64,000 nucleotides of DNA from NCBI GenBank assembly GCA_034440615.1, contig JAOTOM010005141.1:1015001-1079000 (forward strand). The letters are read 5' to 3'. This stretch comes from Ashinkailepas kermadecensis. Lineage: Eukaryota > Arthropoda > Thecostraca > Neolepadidae. Of this stretch, positions 46,089 to 57,183 are shown one piece after another. The notes below the pieces were generated by a model that worked only from the letters and a program-made list of their open reading frames with translations, did no database searches and was not told the origin of the DNA. The position numbers and the translations under genes were made by a program. The first letter of the stretch is position 1. Every line of letters begins with the position of its first letter.

Positions 46089-46905
46089 TACACCTATACC
46101 ACAAACCCGGATCGGTATCCCAAAAAACAAGCTGGAGCCCTCCAAAAAAAGGAGATTCCAGCAAATAAATGTCAGGGTCAGGAAAATGGCTCTGTTGCAC
46201 CGAACATTTTTTTCAAGATGCCTTCAAAAATTGCGTATGACTTCGAAAAGCATACCGGATCTCGAAAAATCGAGGTGGGATACATGGCGTCAGAGGTTCG
46301 AAAAATCAGGCCGGGATTCGGACTTTTAATAAAAAAAACAGAAAAGATCCACAAGAATCGCGTTGAGCCCAGAAAGCTGGCGTTGGGTCTCCGGAACCAC
46401 GTGCCTGGGCGCGATAAGTCGCGCTGGGACCCAGAAAAAATCGCACCGAAGCCCCAAAATCATACTGGGGCCCCACAAATGTGTGTCAGAAGCCCCAAAT
46501 ATACACAGCGGGACCCTAAGAGTACAACGTTGCCAGAAAGTACAACTAACCCTCCAAAGCGCACAAAAGTCTCCCAAAAAGCGATAGGGCCTTAAAACAT
46601 CCGTTGCAGCCCTAAATAAACATACCGGGAGCTCTAAGAAAAATACACTGCAAGCTCGCAAGGCGCACAGGGGCCATGAGGGCGCACAAGGGTCTGGAAA
46701 AGAGGCTGGGGCCACGAAAGGCAACATGGTTCCAAAACGTACAAAACGACCGGGAGCTAGATAAACACATCGGGATCTTCGAAAACGCCCCGACACGTAG
46801 AAAATACTCGGTGCACAAAAAAAACGCAACAAAGCCCTAAAACGAGCAGGGTTTAGAAGATGTATTAGGCCCATAACTTCAAAGTAAAATGTATTACCCA
46901 CCACT
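46089..46905 (+). repeat. E-family block inserted in duplication Y
   Basis: About 800 bp of A-rich-orientation E units (AAATCGAGGTGGGATA, GCCCCACAAATGTGTGTCAG). It lies between sequences that are adjacent in partner X, so it was gained in Y or lost from X. Confidence 0.78.
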
Positions 46906-48990
46906 TTAAAATACAAAATTTTACAATTTCAGGCATTGCAGTTCATAGCACCCGGTCGCCACGACGGCAACGTCAGTGCACGTGCACACCCATTTTTCGT
47001 ATTCGGTGCATTCGCCACACATCGTGCGATGCTATGGTTTCTGCTTGGCCTTCTGCGTTTTGCTAATTGCTACCACATGATAGACTTGCACCATATTTGG
47101 CGTGATGGAATGATTCGCATGGGCGTTCGCTTCGAAAAATCGATTGATTAAATTCGATCATTAGTTTCCTACTTCCCACATTTTCTGGTAGCTATGAAAT
47201 GCGGTTTCCGCTGAGCTTTGATGCACTTCATATCTTTGCTGCTATCCTCCCAGATTGGATACCGAACCGAGGCCAAGCCTGGGCGTTTTTTTACCCGTTG
47301 CGTCTTTCTTGGTCTATGATTGTGTATTATGGCTCCAATCCATTTTTGTTAGGGGCCTAAAGCATTTTCGAACCCCCTGCTCGTTTTAGGGTTTGTTGAA
47401 TTTTTGTACACCGAGGATTTTGACGTGTCAGGGCGTTTTCGAAGATCCCGATGTGTTTATTTAGCGCCGATCTTTTTGTTTGTTTTGGAACCATGTTGCT
47501 TTTTGCGGCCCCAGCCACCTTTTCAGGCTATTGTGCGTTAGCATGACCCCTGTGTGCCTTGAGAGCTTCCGGTGCATTTTTTAGACCTCCCGTTATGTAT
47601 ATTTATGGCTGCAACGCTTGTGTTAAGGCCCTGTCGCTTTTTGTGAGACTGTGCGCTTTGAAGGGTCAGTTGTATTTTCGGCCCCCGTTGTGCTCTTAGG
47701 GTCCCGATGTGTTTATTTTGGGCTTCTGACGCACACTTGTGGGGCCCAAGTACAATTTTGGGGCTTCGGTACGATGTTTCTAGGTCCCAGAGTGGCTTAT
47801 CGCACCCAGGCGCGTGGTTCCGGAGACCCAACCCCAGCTTTCTGGGCTCAATACGATTTTGTGAAACTTTTCTGATTTTTTTAAAGTCCGAATCCCGGCC
47901 TGATTTCTCGAGCCCTTGGCGCCATGTTTTTGTATCCCACCTCGATTGTTCGAGATCCGGTTTGTTTTTCGGTGCCGTACGCAATTTGTGAAGGCATCTG
48001 ATAATATGTTCGGTGCTCCAGAGCCATTTTTTTACCTGGGCATTTAGTTGTTGGAATCCATCCTTATTTTGGAGGGCTCCAGCTTGATTTGTGTTTGTGT
48101 TTGTGGTCACACTGTGCTTACGTGTGGACCTAGACGGCAATTTTGTAGAGCCTCGACGGGACTACCGATGGGAATTGTGGGTCCCAAGCGCGATATTTGG
48201 GGGGCCCGGTTCGAGTTTGTGCGATGCGTTGTATTTAGCTGTGGCCCCAACGCGATTTTGGCGGTTCCTGTCGCAATTTTTCGGGCCTCGGAGCGAGTTT
48301 TCCGGGGATCGCCGTATTTATTTGGAGACCCATACGCGAATTCTGGTGGACCGACGCGAATTTTGGTGGCCCCAGCGCGATTTTTGAGGCCCCCGACACG
48401 ATTCTTGGGAGCTTATCCCTCTCAGGATGGAGGGGACATTTGCCCCTTTGATATAGCACTGCGGCCACTGAAGGAGTTTTTTTCCGTCCCAGAGTGACAT
48501 TCCGGTTAAAATTGATTTTGGGGACAGCTGCAACTTTTGGGGCCCCGGCGCGACCTTCTGGGCCTCCAGTGTGATTTTCAAGGGCTGCGACGCGACTTTT
48601 TTGGGTCCAATGTGATCTTTTGGGCCCCGACGTCATTTTCTTGGATCCCTAGCGCGAGCTATAGCGGCCTCGACACTTTTTGGGGTCCAATGCGTTTTGG
48701 AGGCTTTTGGCGTCATTGTTGGGCCCACAGAGTGATTATTCATGTCCGGATTGTTCTTCGTTGCTCCGGCGTCATTTGTTTTGGTCCCAATAAGACTTTT
48801 GGGGCACGGTACGACCTGTTGTGCCCCTGGCATGATTTTCGTGGTCCGGGCGTGAATTTTCGGTACCCCAGGCTCAGCATAATTTGCGGGGGCCCCGGCG
48901 GGATCTTTTGGGGCCCATATCGTGATTTTAAAATACCCAGACTCGACTCTTACTATTTCTTAGGTGGTTCTTCTTGAAAATTATAGGCCT
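46906..48990 (-). repeat. E-family repeat, copy E3 (part of inverted duplication Y)
   Basis: Inverted relative to E2. The unique tail is first (46910-47280, CAATTTCAGGCATTGCAGTT, CACATGATAGACTTGC, CCCAGATTGGATACCGAACC). Then come T-rich units (GGGGCCCCAGCGCGATTTTT type) to about 48990, with the internal border CCCTCTCAGGATGGAGGGGA at about 48416. Confidence 0.85.
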
Positions 48991-50280
48991 CCTGTCGCGT
49001 CGTCTCATTTCCTAGAGCCTTTTTACCGGTTTTCGATGTCTCCTTGTGTGTCCTACCCTCCTCCATATTCAATGGTCCTCCTCTCCCGTCTTGGAGGGCC
49101 TCTTGCATTCTGGGGCTCCTTTAACATGGCATGGGGCTTCCTCTCATCTTCGAGGGTCATTTTCTGCCAAATTAGGGGCCTCTTGCCACGCCTCGTGTGC
49201 CTCCTCCTTTATCCTGGCAAAGCCTTACCCGTCTTGAGGGATCTTCAATTTTGGAAACCTCACCTCCTTCCATACCTGCTATCACTCCCATCTTAAGGGC
49301 CTCCTCTCATTTCCTGGGAACTCTTTCCGGACTTCGCGACCTCATTTGGTCCTAGAGATCTACTCCTTCCCGAGTCCGGCAGGTGCCTCATTTCTCTTCT
49401 AGAGGCCTTCTTTTTCAAATTAGGGGCCTCCTCTCACGTCTTGGGGGCCTCCTGCTCTGCGTTCTCCTGCTCTGCGCTCTGGATTCGATCTTTACCCATC
49501 TTAGGGGTGGTCTCTTATCTCCTGGTGGACTCCTCTTCTCTCCCAGGCGCCGCCTCTGCTAAATTACTGGCAACCTTTCCTATCTTAGTGGCCTTGTTAT
49601 TTCCCGGGGACCTTCTTAGCCGTCTTCGAGCCTTCTTTTCCGCTTGGGAGCCATCTCTCTTATCCAATGACCTTTCTCTCCTATTTTAGGGGCCTCCTCG
49701 TTCATCATCGGGTCTCGTTTCCAATCTTGTGTCGTTCTCTTCCGAATTAGGTGCCTCCTGCCACGTCTCTGGATCATCCTTTTCTATCTCGGTGGAACCT
49801 CACCCGTTTGGGGCCTGCTTTTGCGTCTCCGAAACCTCATCTATATCTTCCTTCCTTTTCCGTCTTAGGGCCTCCTCTCATATTCTGTGGCCTCCTTTGC
49901 AATCCTGGTTGCCTCCGTGCCATTTTTGACACTCTCTTGATTTCTGGGGACTCCTACCTTCTCCTAGGTAACTCCTTTTTCAAATTATGGGCCTCCTCTC
50001 ACGTCATGGGGGCCTCCTCATCTGTGTCTGGAGCCTCATTATCCTCTTAGCAGTGTGCTTTTGCGTCCTAGTCCTAGATCTTCTCTTCCAGGTTCCTCCT
50101 CTTCCAAAATATGGGCCTCATCTGGCTGGTCTCGGTGGCCTTCTCTCATTCCTGCGGAAACCTTCCTACCCGTCTTGGGGCCCCTATTGCGTCCGGAGAA
50201 GTCTCCCCTATCAGGTCTTAATTTTATATTGCAGGGGCATCTTCCGTCTTGGGGGCCTCGTTTTCCAACTTAAGAATATC
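48991..50280. repeat. Decayed array with GGGCCTCCTCTCA motif
   Basis: Irregular repeats of GGGCCTCCT followed by variable T/C-rich words, roughly every 35-60 bp. It grades into the regular 21-bp array on the right, so it is probably an old, diverged part of the same field. Confidence 0.7.
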
Positions 50281-53200
50281 CTGCCACCCATCGGAAGCCT
50301 TTTCGTCTAACCTGGGTGGCTTCTTGCCCGTCTCGGTGGCATCCTTTCCGTCCTGAGGGCCTCCTTTTCGTGCTGGGGTCTCCTTTTCGTCCTGGGGCCT
50401 CCTTTTCGTCCTGGGGGCTACCTTCCTATATCTGTTCTCTGTTCTACGTCTAGTCCTACGTCCTTTTCGTCCTTGGGTGCATCCTTTTCGTTCTAGTGGC
50501 CTCCTTTTCGTCCTGGGGCCTCCTTTTAGTCCTGGGGGCCTCCTCCCAATCTCTGTTCTACGTCTTGGGGCATCCTTGCGTTATGGGGCATCCTTTTCGT
50601 CCTGGGGGCCTCCTTTTCGTCCTGGGGGCCTCCTTTTCGTCCTGGGGGCCTCCTTTTCGTCCTGGTGGCCACCTCACAATCTCTGTTCTACGTCTTAGGG
50701 GCCGCCTTTTCGTCCTGGGGCCTCCTTTTCGTCCTGGGGGCCTCCTTGTCGTCCTGGGGGCCTCCTTTTCGTCCTGGGGACCTCATCCCAAACTCTGTTC
50801 TACGTCTTTGGGGCATCCTTTTCGTCCTTTGGTGCATCCTTTTCGTCCTGGGGTTGGTTGGTTAATTGTTGGAGTGTAGGGGCGCATGGACTGCGTCTTT
50901 CGTCCTGGTGGCCTCCTTTTCGTTCTGGGAGCCTCCTTTTCTTCCTGGGGGCCTCCTTTTCGTCCTGGGGGCCTCCTTTTCGTCCTGGGGGCCTCCTTTC
51001 GTCCTGGGGGCCTCCTCCCAATCTCTGTTCTACGTCTTGGTGCCTTCCTTTTCGTCCTGGTGCCTTCCTTTTCGTCCTGGGGCCTCCTTTTCGTCCTGGG
51101 GCCTCCTTTTCGTCCCGGGGGCCTCCTTTTCGTCCTGGGGGCCTCCTCCCAATCTCTGTTCTACGTCTTGGGGGCTTCCTTTGCGTTATGGGCATCCTTT
51201 TCGTCCTGGGGGCCACCTCACAACCTCTGTTCTACGTTTTAGGGGCATCCTTTTCGTCCTGGTGGCCTCCTTTTCGTCCTGGGGGCCTCCTTTTCGTCCT
51301 GGGGACCTCATCCCAATCTCTGTTCTACGTCTTTGGGGCATCCTTTTCGTCCTTTGGTGCATCCTTTTCGTCCTGGGGTTGGTTGGTTAATTGTTGGAGT
51401 GTAGGGGCGCATGGACTGCGTCTTTCGTCCTGGTGGCCTCCTTTTCGTTCTGGGAGCCTCCTTTTCGTCCTGGGGGGCCTCCTTTTCGTCCTGGGGGCCT
51501 CCTTTTCGTCCTGGGGGCCTCCTTTCGTCCTGGGGGCCTCCTCCCAATCTCTGTTCTACGTCTTGGTGCCTTCCTTTTCGTCCTGGTGCCTTCCTTTTCG
51601 TCCTGGGGCCTCCTTTTCGTCCTGGGGCCTCCTTTTCGTCCCGGGGGCCTCCTTTTCGTCCTGGGGGCCTCCTCCCAATCTCTGTTCTACGTCTTGGGGG
51701 CTTCCTTTGCGTTATGGGCATCCTTTTCGTCCTGGGGGCCACCTCACAACCTCTGTTCTACGTTTTAGGGGCATCCTTTTCGTCCTGGTGGCCTCCTTTT
51801 CGTCCTGGGGGCCTCCTTTTCGTCCTGGGGACCTCATCCCAATCTCTGTTCTACGTCTTTGGGGCATCCTTTTCGTCCTTTGGTGCATCCTTTTCGTCCT
51901 GGGGTTGGTTGGTTAATTGTTGGAGTGTAGGGGCGCATGGACTGCGTCTTTCGTCCTGGTGGCCTCCTTTTCGTTCTGGGAGCCTCCTTTTCGTCCTGGG
52001 GGGCCTCCTTTTCGTCCTGGGGGCCTCCTTTTCGTCCTGGGGGCCTCCTTTCGTCCTGGGGGCCTCCTCCCTATCTCTGTTCTACGTCTTGGTGCCTTCC
52101 TTTTCGTCCTGGTGCCTTCCTTTTCGTCCTGGGGCCTCCTTTTCGTCCTGGGGCCTCCTTTTCGTCCCGGGGGCCTCCTTTTCGTCCTGGGGGCCTCCTC
52201 CCAATCTCTGTTCTACGTCTTGGGGGCTTCCTTTGCGTTATGGGCATCCTTTTCGTCCTGGGGGCCACCTCACAACCTCTGTTCTACGTTTTAGGGGAAT
52301 CCTTTCGTCCTGGTGGCCTCCTTTTCGTCCTGGGGGCCTCCTTTTCGTCCTGGGGACCTCATCCCAATCTCTGTTCTACGTCTTTGGGGCATCCTTTTCG
52401 TCCTTTGGTGCATCCTTTTCGTCCTGGGGTTGGTTGGTTGATTGTTGGAGTGTAGGGACGCATGGACTGCGTCTTTCGTCCTGGGGGCCTCGTTTTCGTC
52501 CTGGGAGCTTCCTTTTCGTCCTGGAGGCGTCCTTTTCGTCCTGGGGGCCTCCTCCCAATCTCTGTTCTACGTCTTGGTGCCTTCCTTTTCGTCCTGGGGC
52601 CTCCTTTTCGTCCCGGGGGGCCTCCTTTTCGTCCTGGGGGCCTCCTCCCAATCTCTGTTCTGCGTCTTGGGGCCTCCTTTTCGTCCTTGGGTGCATCCTT
52701 TTCGTCCTGGGGTCTCCTTTTCGTCCTGGGGGCCTCCTCCCAATCTCTGTTCTACGTCTTGGTGCCTCCTTTTCGTCCTGGGGCCTCCTTTTCGTCCTGG
52801 GGGGCCTCCTTTTCGTCCTGGGGGCCTCCTTCCAATCTCTGTTCTACGTCTTGGGGCCTTCTTTTCGTCCTTGGGTGCATCCTTTTCGTCATGGGGTCTC
52901 CTTTTCGTCCTGGGGGCCTCCTTTTCGTCCTGGGAGCCTCCTCCCAATCTCTGTTCTACGTCTTGAGGCCTCCTTTTCGTCATGAGGGCCTCCTCCCAAT
53001 CTCTGTTCTACGTCTTGGGGCCTCTTTTTCGTCCTGGGGGCCTCTTTTTCGTCCTGGGGGGCCTCCTTTTCGTCCTGGGGGCCTCCTCCCAATCTCTGTT
53101 CTACGTCTTGAGGCCTCCTTTTCGTCCTGGGGGCCTCCTCCCAATCTCTGTTCTACGTCTTGTGGCCTCTTTTTCGTCCTGGGGGCCTCCTTTTCGTCCC

Positions 53201-53330
53201 GGGGGCCTCCTTTTCGTCCTGGGGGCCTCCTCCCAATCTCTGTTCTACGTCTTGAGGCCTCCTTTTCGTCATGGGGCCTCCTTTTCGTCCTGGGGGCCTC
53301 CTCCCAATCTCTGTTCTACGTCTCTTATAG
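50281..53330. repeat. 21-bp minisatellite with 525-bp higher-order repeat
   Basis: The unit is CCTCCTTTTCGTCCTGGGGG plus C, interspersed at intervals with CCCAATCTCTGTTCTACGTC. Blocks at about 50852, 51377 and 51903 repeat as nearly identical 525-526 bp copies, with a partial fourth from 52428. The second and third are almost indistinguishable, so the expansion is recent. Because the unit is a multiple of three, long ORFs (up to 524 codons) appear in several frames and on both strands. They have no domain and are not considered genes. Confidence 0.97.
50852..50897 (-). mobile_element. 46-bp retro-insertion, later amplified four times
   Basis: GGTTGGTTGGTTAATTGTTG then GAGTGTAGGGGCGCATGGAC, the reverse of the micro-element tail, is flanked by tttcgtcctgg at 50841-50851 and 50898-50908. 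That word is also the array's own unit, so the TSD is plausible but not independent. Identical copies at 51377, 51903 and 52428 arise from the 525-bp duplication. Confidence 0.8.
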
Positions 53331-53454
53331 AGACCTGATTATATTTCCTGGTGGCCTCGTCAGTTTTGAGGCCTCATTGACAGCATGATATTCTGTCCCG
53401 TCGGCCTCCTTGCTCACCTTTTTTGCTGTGCATTTGCGGATAGGGGCCTCCTCA

Positions 53455-53545
53455 AATTTCAGGGGGGCGGCGCCCCCCCTGTTTCACGGCAGGGGGGGCG
53501 ACTGCCCCCCCTGCCCCCCCGGTGGCGACGCCCTTGCCTCCAAGT
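53455..53545. repeat. G/C-run palindromic patch
   Basis: CAGGGGGGCGGCGCCCCCCC and GGCGACTGCCCCCC runs form several strong short hairpins. The edge GGTGGCGACGCCC resembles the CAGTGGCGTCGCC border of repeat G and E heads. Confidence 0.7.
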
Positions 53546-54015
53546 CTAGTTCAATATTGGTTCGCTTCCACCCGAATTTGCTGTAGGGCACGACACACAC
53601 GAGGAAATCTGAACGGGAACTCTATTGGTTGTTCACTGCTCACCTGAGGGGACTACCGCGGCGACACCTATTGGTGGCTAACTCAACCACTACAAATGTT
53701 ACTAGATTGATCACTACTGTTAGCCACTCTTACCAGCTGGATGTCATCAGCAAATTTGAACACCCTATTCCTCAGCCCTACCTCAATGCTATCCACAAAG
53801 ATGATGAAGAGAAGGGCCCTAGAACAGAGCTCAGTGGCACTGCACTCAGAACATCCTTCCATTCAGATTTACATCCATTTAACACTACCCTTTACTTCCG
53901 TCCCCGTAACCATGCTTCAATCCAACCTAGAACTTTTCCATCAGACACATGCTGATCTAGTTGCTGAATTAGACGCCCATGTGGAACTTTATCAAAGGCT
54001 TTGCTAAATTCCAAG
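53536..54015 (-). pseudogene. CR1-like RT fragment, minus strand
   Basis: On the minus strand from 54015: LEFSKAFDKVPHGRLIQQL, GWIEAWLRGRK-stop-RVVLNG, KSEWKDVLSAVP and a decayed FADD region near 53750. It carries stops. About 130 bp of foreign sequence (about 53565-53695) separates it from its last piece at 53536-53564. Confidence 0.82.
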
Positions 54016-54090
54016 TACACAAAGTGTCACACATTGAGTGTTCGACAGTCAGTGTGTAACCTGTGTCGAGATTGAGTGCCTGGTGCTCAG
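54016..54090. repeat. Part of 69-bp array, left of a LINE insertion
   Basis: CACACATTGAGTGTTCGACA to GTGCCTGGTGCTCAGTGTT. The unit is broken at CAGTGTT and resumes (GACATGACTGTGTGTCC) after the LINE at about 54553. Confidence 0.8.
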
Positions 54091-54545
54091 TGTTATAAAG
54101 TCATAAAGTCATAAAGTGTTAAGGCTTAATAAGAGCCACAGGGGCCCATCTGGGTTAAGCCTATCTAGAAAAGGTACTAGAAATGTACATATTCTCACCC
54201 CAATCAATCCCTAATCCCAAGTTCCTAGGAAGCTATATATCCCAGCCTATCTAGCATCATCCACTTGCTATTGCATAACACCCTCAACAATTGCAAGCTC
54301 CTCCCGTCATACCCATTGTGCTACCATAGCCCCTGCTTAAAGGGGTCTGTGCCGTGCACCTTTAACATATATATCATCCCATCCATCCAAATTAGAAATC
54401 AAAAACAAGATTTTCCTGTCTAAAAAATTTGTCCACCCTACTTTTAAATACATTCAATGAGGAACTCCCCACAACATCAGCAGGCAGCCCATTCCACTGA
54501 TCAACAACCCTTTGACTGAAGACCTGCTGTTGCTAGAAGACCTGC
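54091..54545 (-). pseudogene. CR1-like LINE 3' end inserted in the array
   Basis: The 3' end is at left with three GTCATAAA octamers, then GGGCCCATCTGGGTTAAGCC. On the minus strand near 54530-54430 it gives VFSQRVVDQWNGLPADVV and LNVFKSRVD, the C-terminal block of LINE C-type proteins. The 5' part is truncated. Confidence 0.85.
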
Positions 54546-54583
54546 TGTTGTTAGACATGACTGTGTGTCCGACACTCAGTGCG

Positions 54584-54620
54584 CTGTATAACCTATACAG
54601 TTGATGCGCCCCTGAACCCC
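54584..54620 (+). mobile_element. 37-bp retro-insertion (SINE-tail micro-element)
   Basis: CTGTATAACCTATACAGTTG then ATGCGCCCCTGAACCCC, flanked by the perfect 14-bp TSD cgacactcagtgcg at 54570-54583 and 54621-54634. A second copy at 54911-54947, in the same array context, most likely arose by tandem duplication. Confidence 0.87.
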
Positions 54621-54910
54621 CGACACTCAGTGCGTGACATTTGTCGAGATTGGGTGCCTTGTGCTCAGTGTTCGAGATGACTGGGTGTCCGACACTCAGT
54701 GTGTGGCATGTGTCGAGATTGAGTGCCTGGTGCACAATGTTCGAGATGACTGGGTGTTCGACACTCAGTGCGTGACATGTGTCGAGATTGGGTGCCTGGT
54801 GCTCAGTGTTCGAGATGACTGGGTGCCCGACACTCAGTGTGTGGCATGTGTCGAGATTGAGTGCCTGGTGCTCAGTGTTCGACATGACTGGGTGTCCGAA
54901 GCTCAGTGCG

Positions 54911-54947
54911 CTGTATAACCTATGCAGTTGATGCGCCCCTAAACCCC
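54911..54947 (+). mobile_element. Duplicate of the 37-bp micro-element
   Basis: Same sequence with two differences (TATGCAG, CTAAAC), the same right TSD, and a mutated left TSD (cgaagctcagtgcg). It is 327 bp from the first copy, roughly a whole number of array units plus the insertion. Confidence 0.82.
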
Positions 54948-55141
54948 CGACACTCAGTGCGTGACATGTGTCGAGATTGAGTGCCTGGTGCTCAGTGTTC
55001 GACATGACTGGGTGTCCGACACTCAGTGTGTGGCATGTGTCGAGATTGGGTGCCTGGTGCTCAGTGTTCGACATGACTGGGTGTCCGACACTCAGTGTGT
55101 GGTATGTGCCTTGACTGTGTGTGGCATGTCCGTGCCGACAG

Positions 55142-55228
55142 GACGGGCTTCAGTGAGAGGGAGTGGCCCATCACGGGCGGCAGCTGGGGCACTGGCGGCA
55201 ACAGCTACCCAGAGATCCTCGTCACAGG
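55142..55228 (+). CDS. Tomosyn: Tomosyn exon B
   Basis: An 87-nt exon encoding TGFSEREWPITGGSWGTGGN and SYPEILVTG, matching tomosyn's conserved Ser-Glu/Lys-x-Glu-Trp-Pro-Ile stretch. The acceptor is CGTGCCGACAG (55141) and the donor is ACAGG|GTACGT. The first base completes the Arg codon split with exon A. The last two bases form Gly with the first base of exon C. All three junctions keep frame, which strongly supports the reading although the preceding intron is 41 kb. Confidence 0.95.
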
Positions 55229-56284
55229 GTACGTGGCTTCCCTGGGGCACGCGACCGCTTGGTCTGGCCGGCCGGATGCTCCGTGTGTTTGATTGGCTGT
55301 ACACTCCTGTATTATCGCCGCTCGTGTCCTCTGGGAGGAAATCATCGCGTCTAATGCGACGTTCAGAATCATCGGTAGTTATTCAGAGACGAAGTGCCTG
55401 GTGTGTGTCAGCTGTTGCCTGGCATGCTCCTTCGATAGGTTTGTCGCACTGTGACAAGGGCGTGTATGAAATATACGAGGGCTTAATGTCGCACTGTGAC
55501 AAGTGCGTGTGATATGTATATACGAGCAATTATAGACTAGCAGATGCGTAGTTGGCATGCGATGGCTATTTTGCGGTTAAAAGAAAAACTATGAAAAATG
55601 TATATGGTGTATGCTGATGTTTGCGTGGCACGTTAATGTGTTTTTGATGATCTTTGGTATGCACACCAAAATAATTTGGATGAAGCAAAGAAGTGAGGAG
55701 TTGGGTTCCTTCGTCTGGGGTTCTTTAATATTCCATGACGTCGTTCAAGAGTTCTGTTCTGGCATAAAAGCTCGAAAACAGTGTGTGTTGTAGCCCTTGA
55801 AAATATTTTTGTGTTCCATGTTTTGCCATGTAGCTGTGTATTCGCCATCGTAATAACGGAAAATGCATCATTGAGCTAATGGAAGTAAGTTTATGCTCAA
55901 GCTGATACTCAATAAAGCTATGGTATTTCATCTCGCAAACGCCAGATCAACACCACTGGCAGTGCTCTGCTGTGTTCGATACGAGGTGTTCTCTGAAGTC
56001 CCGGTACGAGGACCTCAGCTTACAGGTGTCTGACGCGAACGATCGAGCCCCGCACTCATTGCGAACTGTCCCCCACCCCCACCCCACCCCCATGACGTGT
56101 GCAGTACCAGAGCTGGTGCTGCCAAGCTGTCCAGCTTTGGCCGGTTTGATTGCCATACTTTAGGGATGGGTTGGCAGAACTAGCCGTCTGCACCGTGCAG
56201 CAGAGTATAGAGCAGTCAGACCCAGCTTACAGTAGTCGGTCCGCCTGTGGCCGCCCTCAACCGTTGTGCACGACTGGCAACACT
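55229..56284. other. Intron between exons B and C, first part
   Basis: No further exon was recognised. GTCGCACTGTGACAAGGGCG and GTCGCACTGTGACAAGTGCG recur near 55442 and 55488. A C-rich patch CCCCCACCCCCACCCCACCC lies near 56069. Confidence 0.5.
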
Positions 56285-56730
56285 GGGTACCTGCTGTCTG
56301 ACCTTCCCTTCTGGAACCGCTGGGCCCTCTGACCTTCCCGGGGACGAGTGGTCTAGGGGCAAGATGCTCGTCTCACAATCGAAAGGTTGTGGGTCCGAGT
56401 CTCACCTGTCGCTACTCTTCGCCCGCGACCAATCGGCGTGAGAGATTGGCGGCGCTACATGACTCAACGGTCGACGTGTCGTAAAACCAATAACCAACTC
56501 TGACCTTCCCCTCTGGAACCGCTGGACACTGATCTTCCACTCTGGAATCGCTGGACAATAAGATCTTTTCCTGTGAGACCACTCGACACTTTGACCTTCC
56601 CCTCTCGGACCGCTGGGCACTGTGATTTCTGGTGCCACGGGATACTCTCCCCTTCCCCTCTCGGACCACGGGACACTGATCTTCTCCTTCGGGACCACTG
56701 GGTCGGACTGATAGCGGCTGGTCTGCCTTT
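56285..56730. repeat. Decayed array upstream of exon C, split by a SINE
   Basis: CTGACCTTCCCCTCTGGAAC / CTCTCGGACCGCTGGGCACT units recur at roughly 50 bp. SINE copy 4 sits inside one unit. This is the private repeat of the B-C intron. Confidence 0.8.
56340..56497 (+). mobile_element. tRNA-derived SINE, copy 4
   Basis: GGGGACGAGTGGTCTAGGGG head and usual body, ending AAACCAATAACCAA. The perfect 13-bp TSD ctctgaccttccc lies at 56327-56339 and 56498-56510. Confidence 0.94.
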
Positions 56731-56866
56731 CCGAGTGCCTCCCTCTGACACGGCTCTGACCCGGCTCTCGGTGCGCTCTCTGAGCCTGTTCTGGGAGAAT
56801 GTGCTGGCAGCGATGTGTGTGCCCCTGTGTCGTGTGTGACCGCGCTCTCTGGTCACCACCCCGCAG

Positions 56867-56972
56867 CCACGCTGACGGCAGTGTCAAGTTCTGGGACGCA
56901 ACGGCCGTCACCCTGCAGGTGCTCTACAAGCTGAAGACGTCGCGCGTGTTGGAGAAACAGCGACGCTCCCAG
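56867..56972 (+). CDS. Tomosyn: Tomosyn exon C
   Basis: A 106-nt exon. One base completes Gly, then HADGSVKFWDATAVTLQVLY and KLKTSRVLEKQRRSQ. GHADGSxKFWDA is a WD40 blade with its terminal Trp-Asp, and the LQVLYKLKTS stretch is diagnostic for tomosyn. The acceptor is CCACCCCGCAG and the donor is CCCAG|GTGTGT. It ends in phase 0, matching exon D. The donor is weaker than the others. Confidence 0.95.
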
Positions 56973-57183
56973 GTGTGTGCCCAGCCGGGCGGCTCTTCCG
57001 ACGGACGACGTGTACTCGCGTCTATGTGACGCCTGATGTGTGTGCTGCCACCGCTGTAGCATACGATTGGCACGTGTGGGACAGACTAGGCCACGAGGGA
57101 AAAACGGAGATATTTCCTCCTGGTGGGGCGTTGCGGAGTGGTTTTGACGCTGTAGTTCTGCGGGATATTGACGAGCTGGCCTG

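Larger units (their letters stand above)
54546..55120. repeat. 69-bp minisatellite upstream of exon B
   Basis: Units contain GTCCGACACTCAGTGTGTGG, CATGTGTCGAGATTGGGTGC and GTGCTCAGTGTTCGACATGA. They end 21 bp before the exon B acceptor. The acceptor's own lead-in (GTGTGTGGCATGTCCGTGCC) resembles the unit. Confidence 0.92.

Noticed and set aside
50281..53388. Long overlapping ORFs (up to 524 codons) with LLFVLGASFSSWGPPFRPGG repeats on both strands
   Set aside because: They arise from a 21-bp unit, a multiple of three without stops. Several frames and both strands are open at once, and the insertion of a retro-element does not alter any apparent product logic. No start context or domain.
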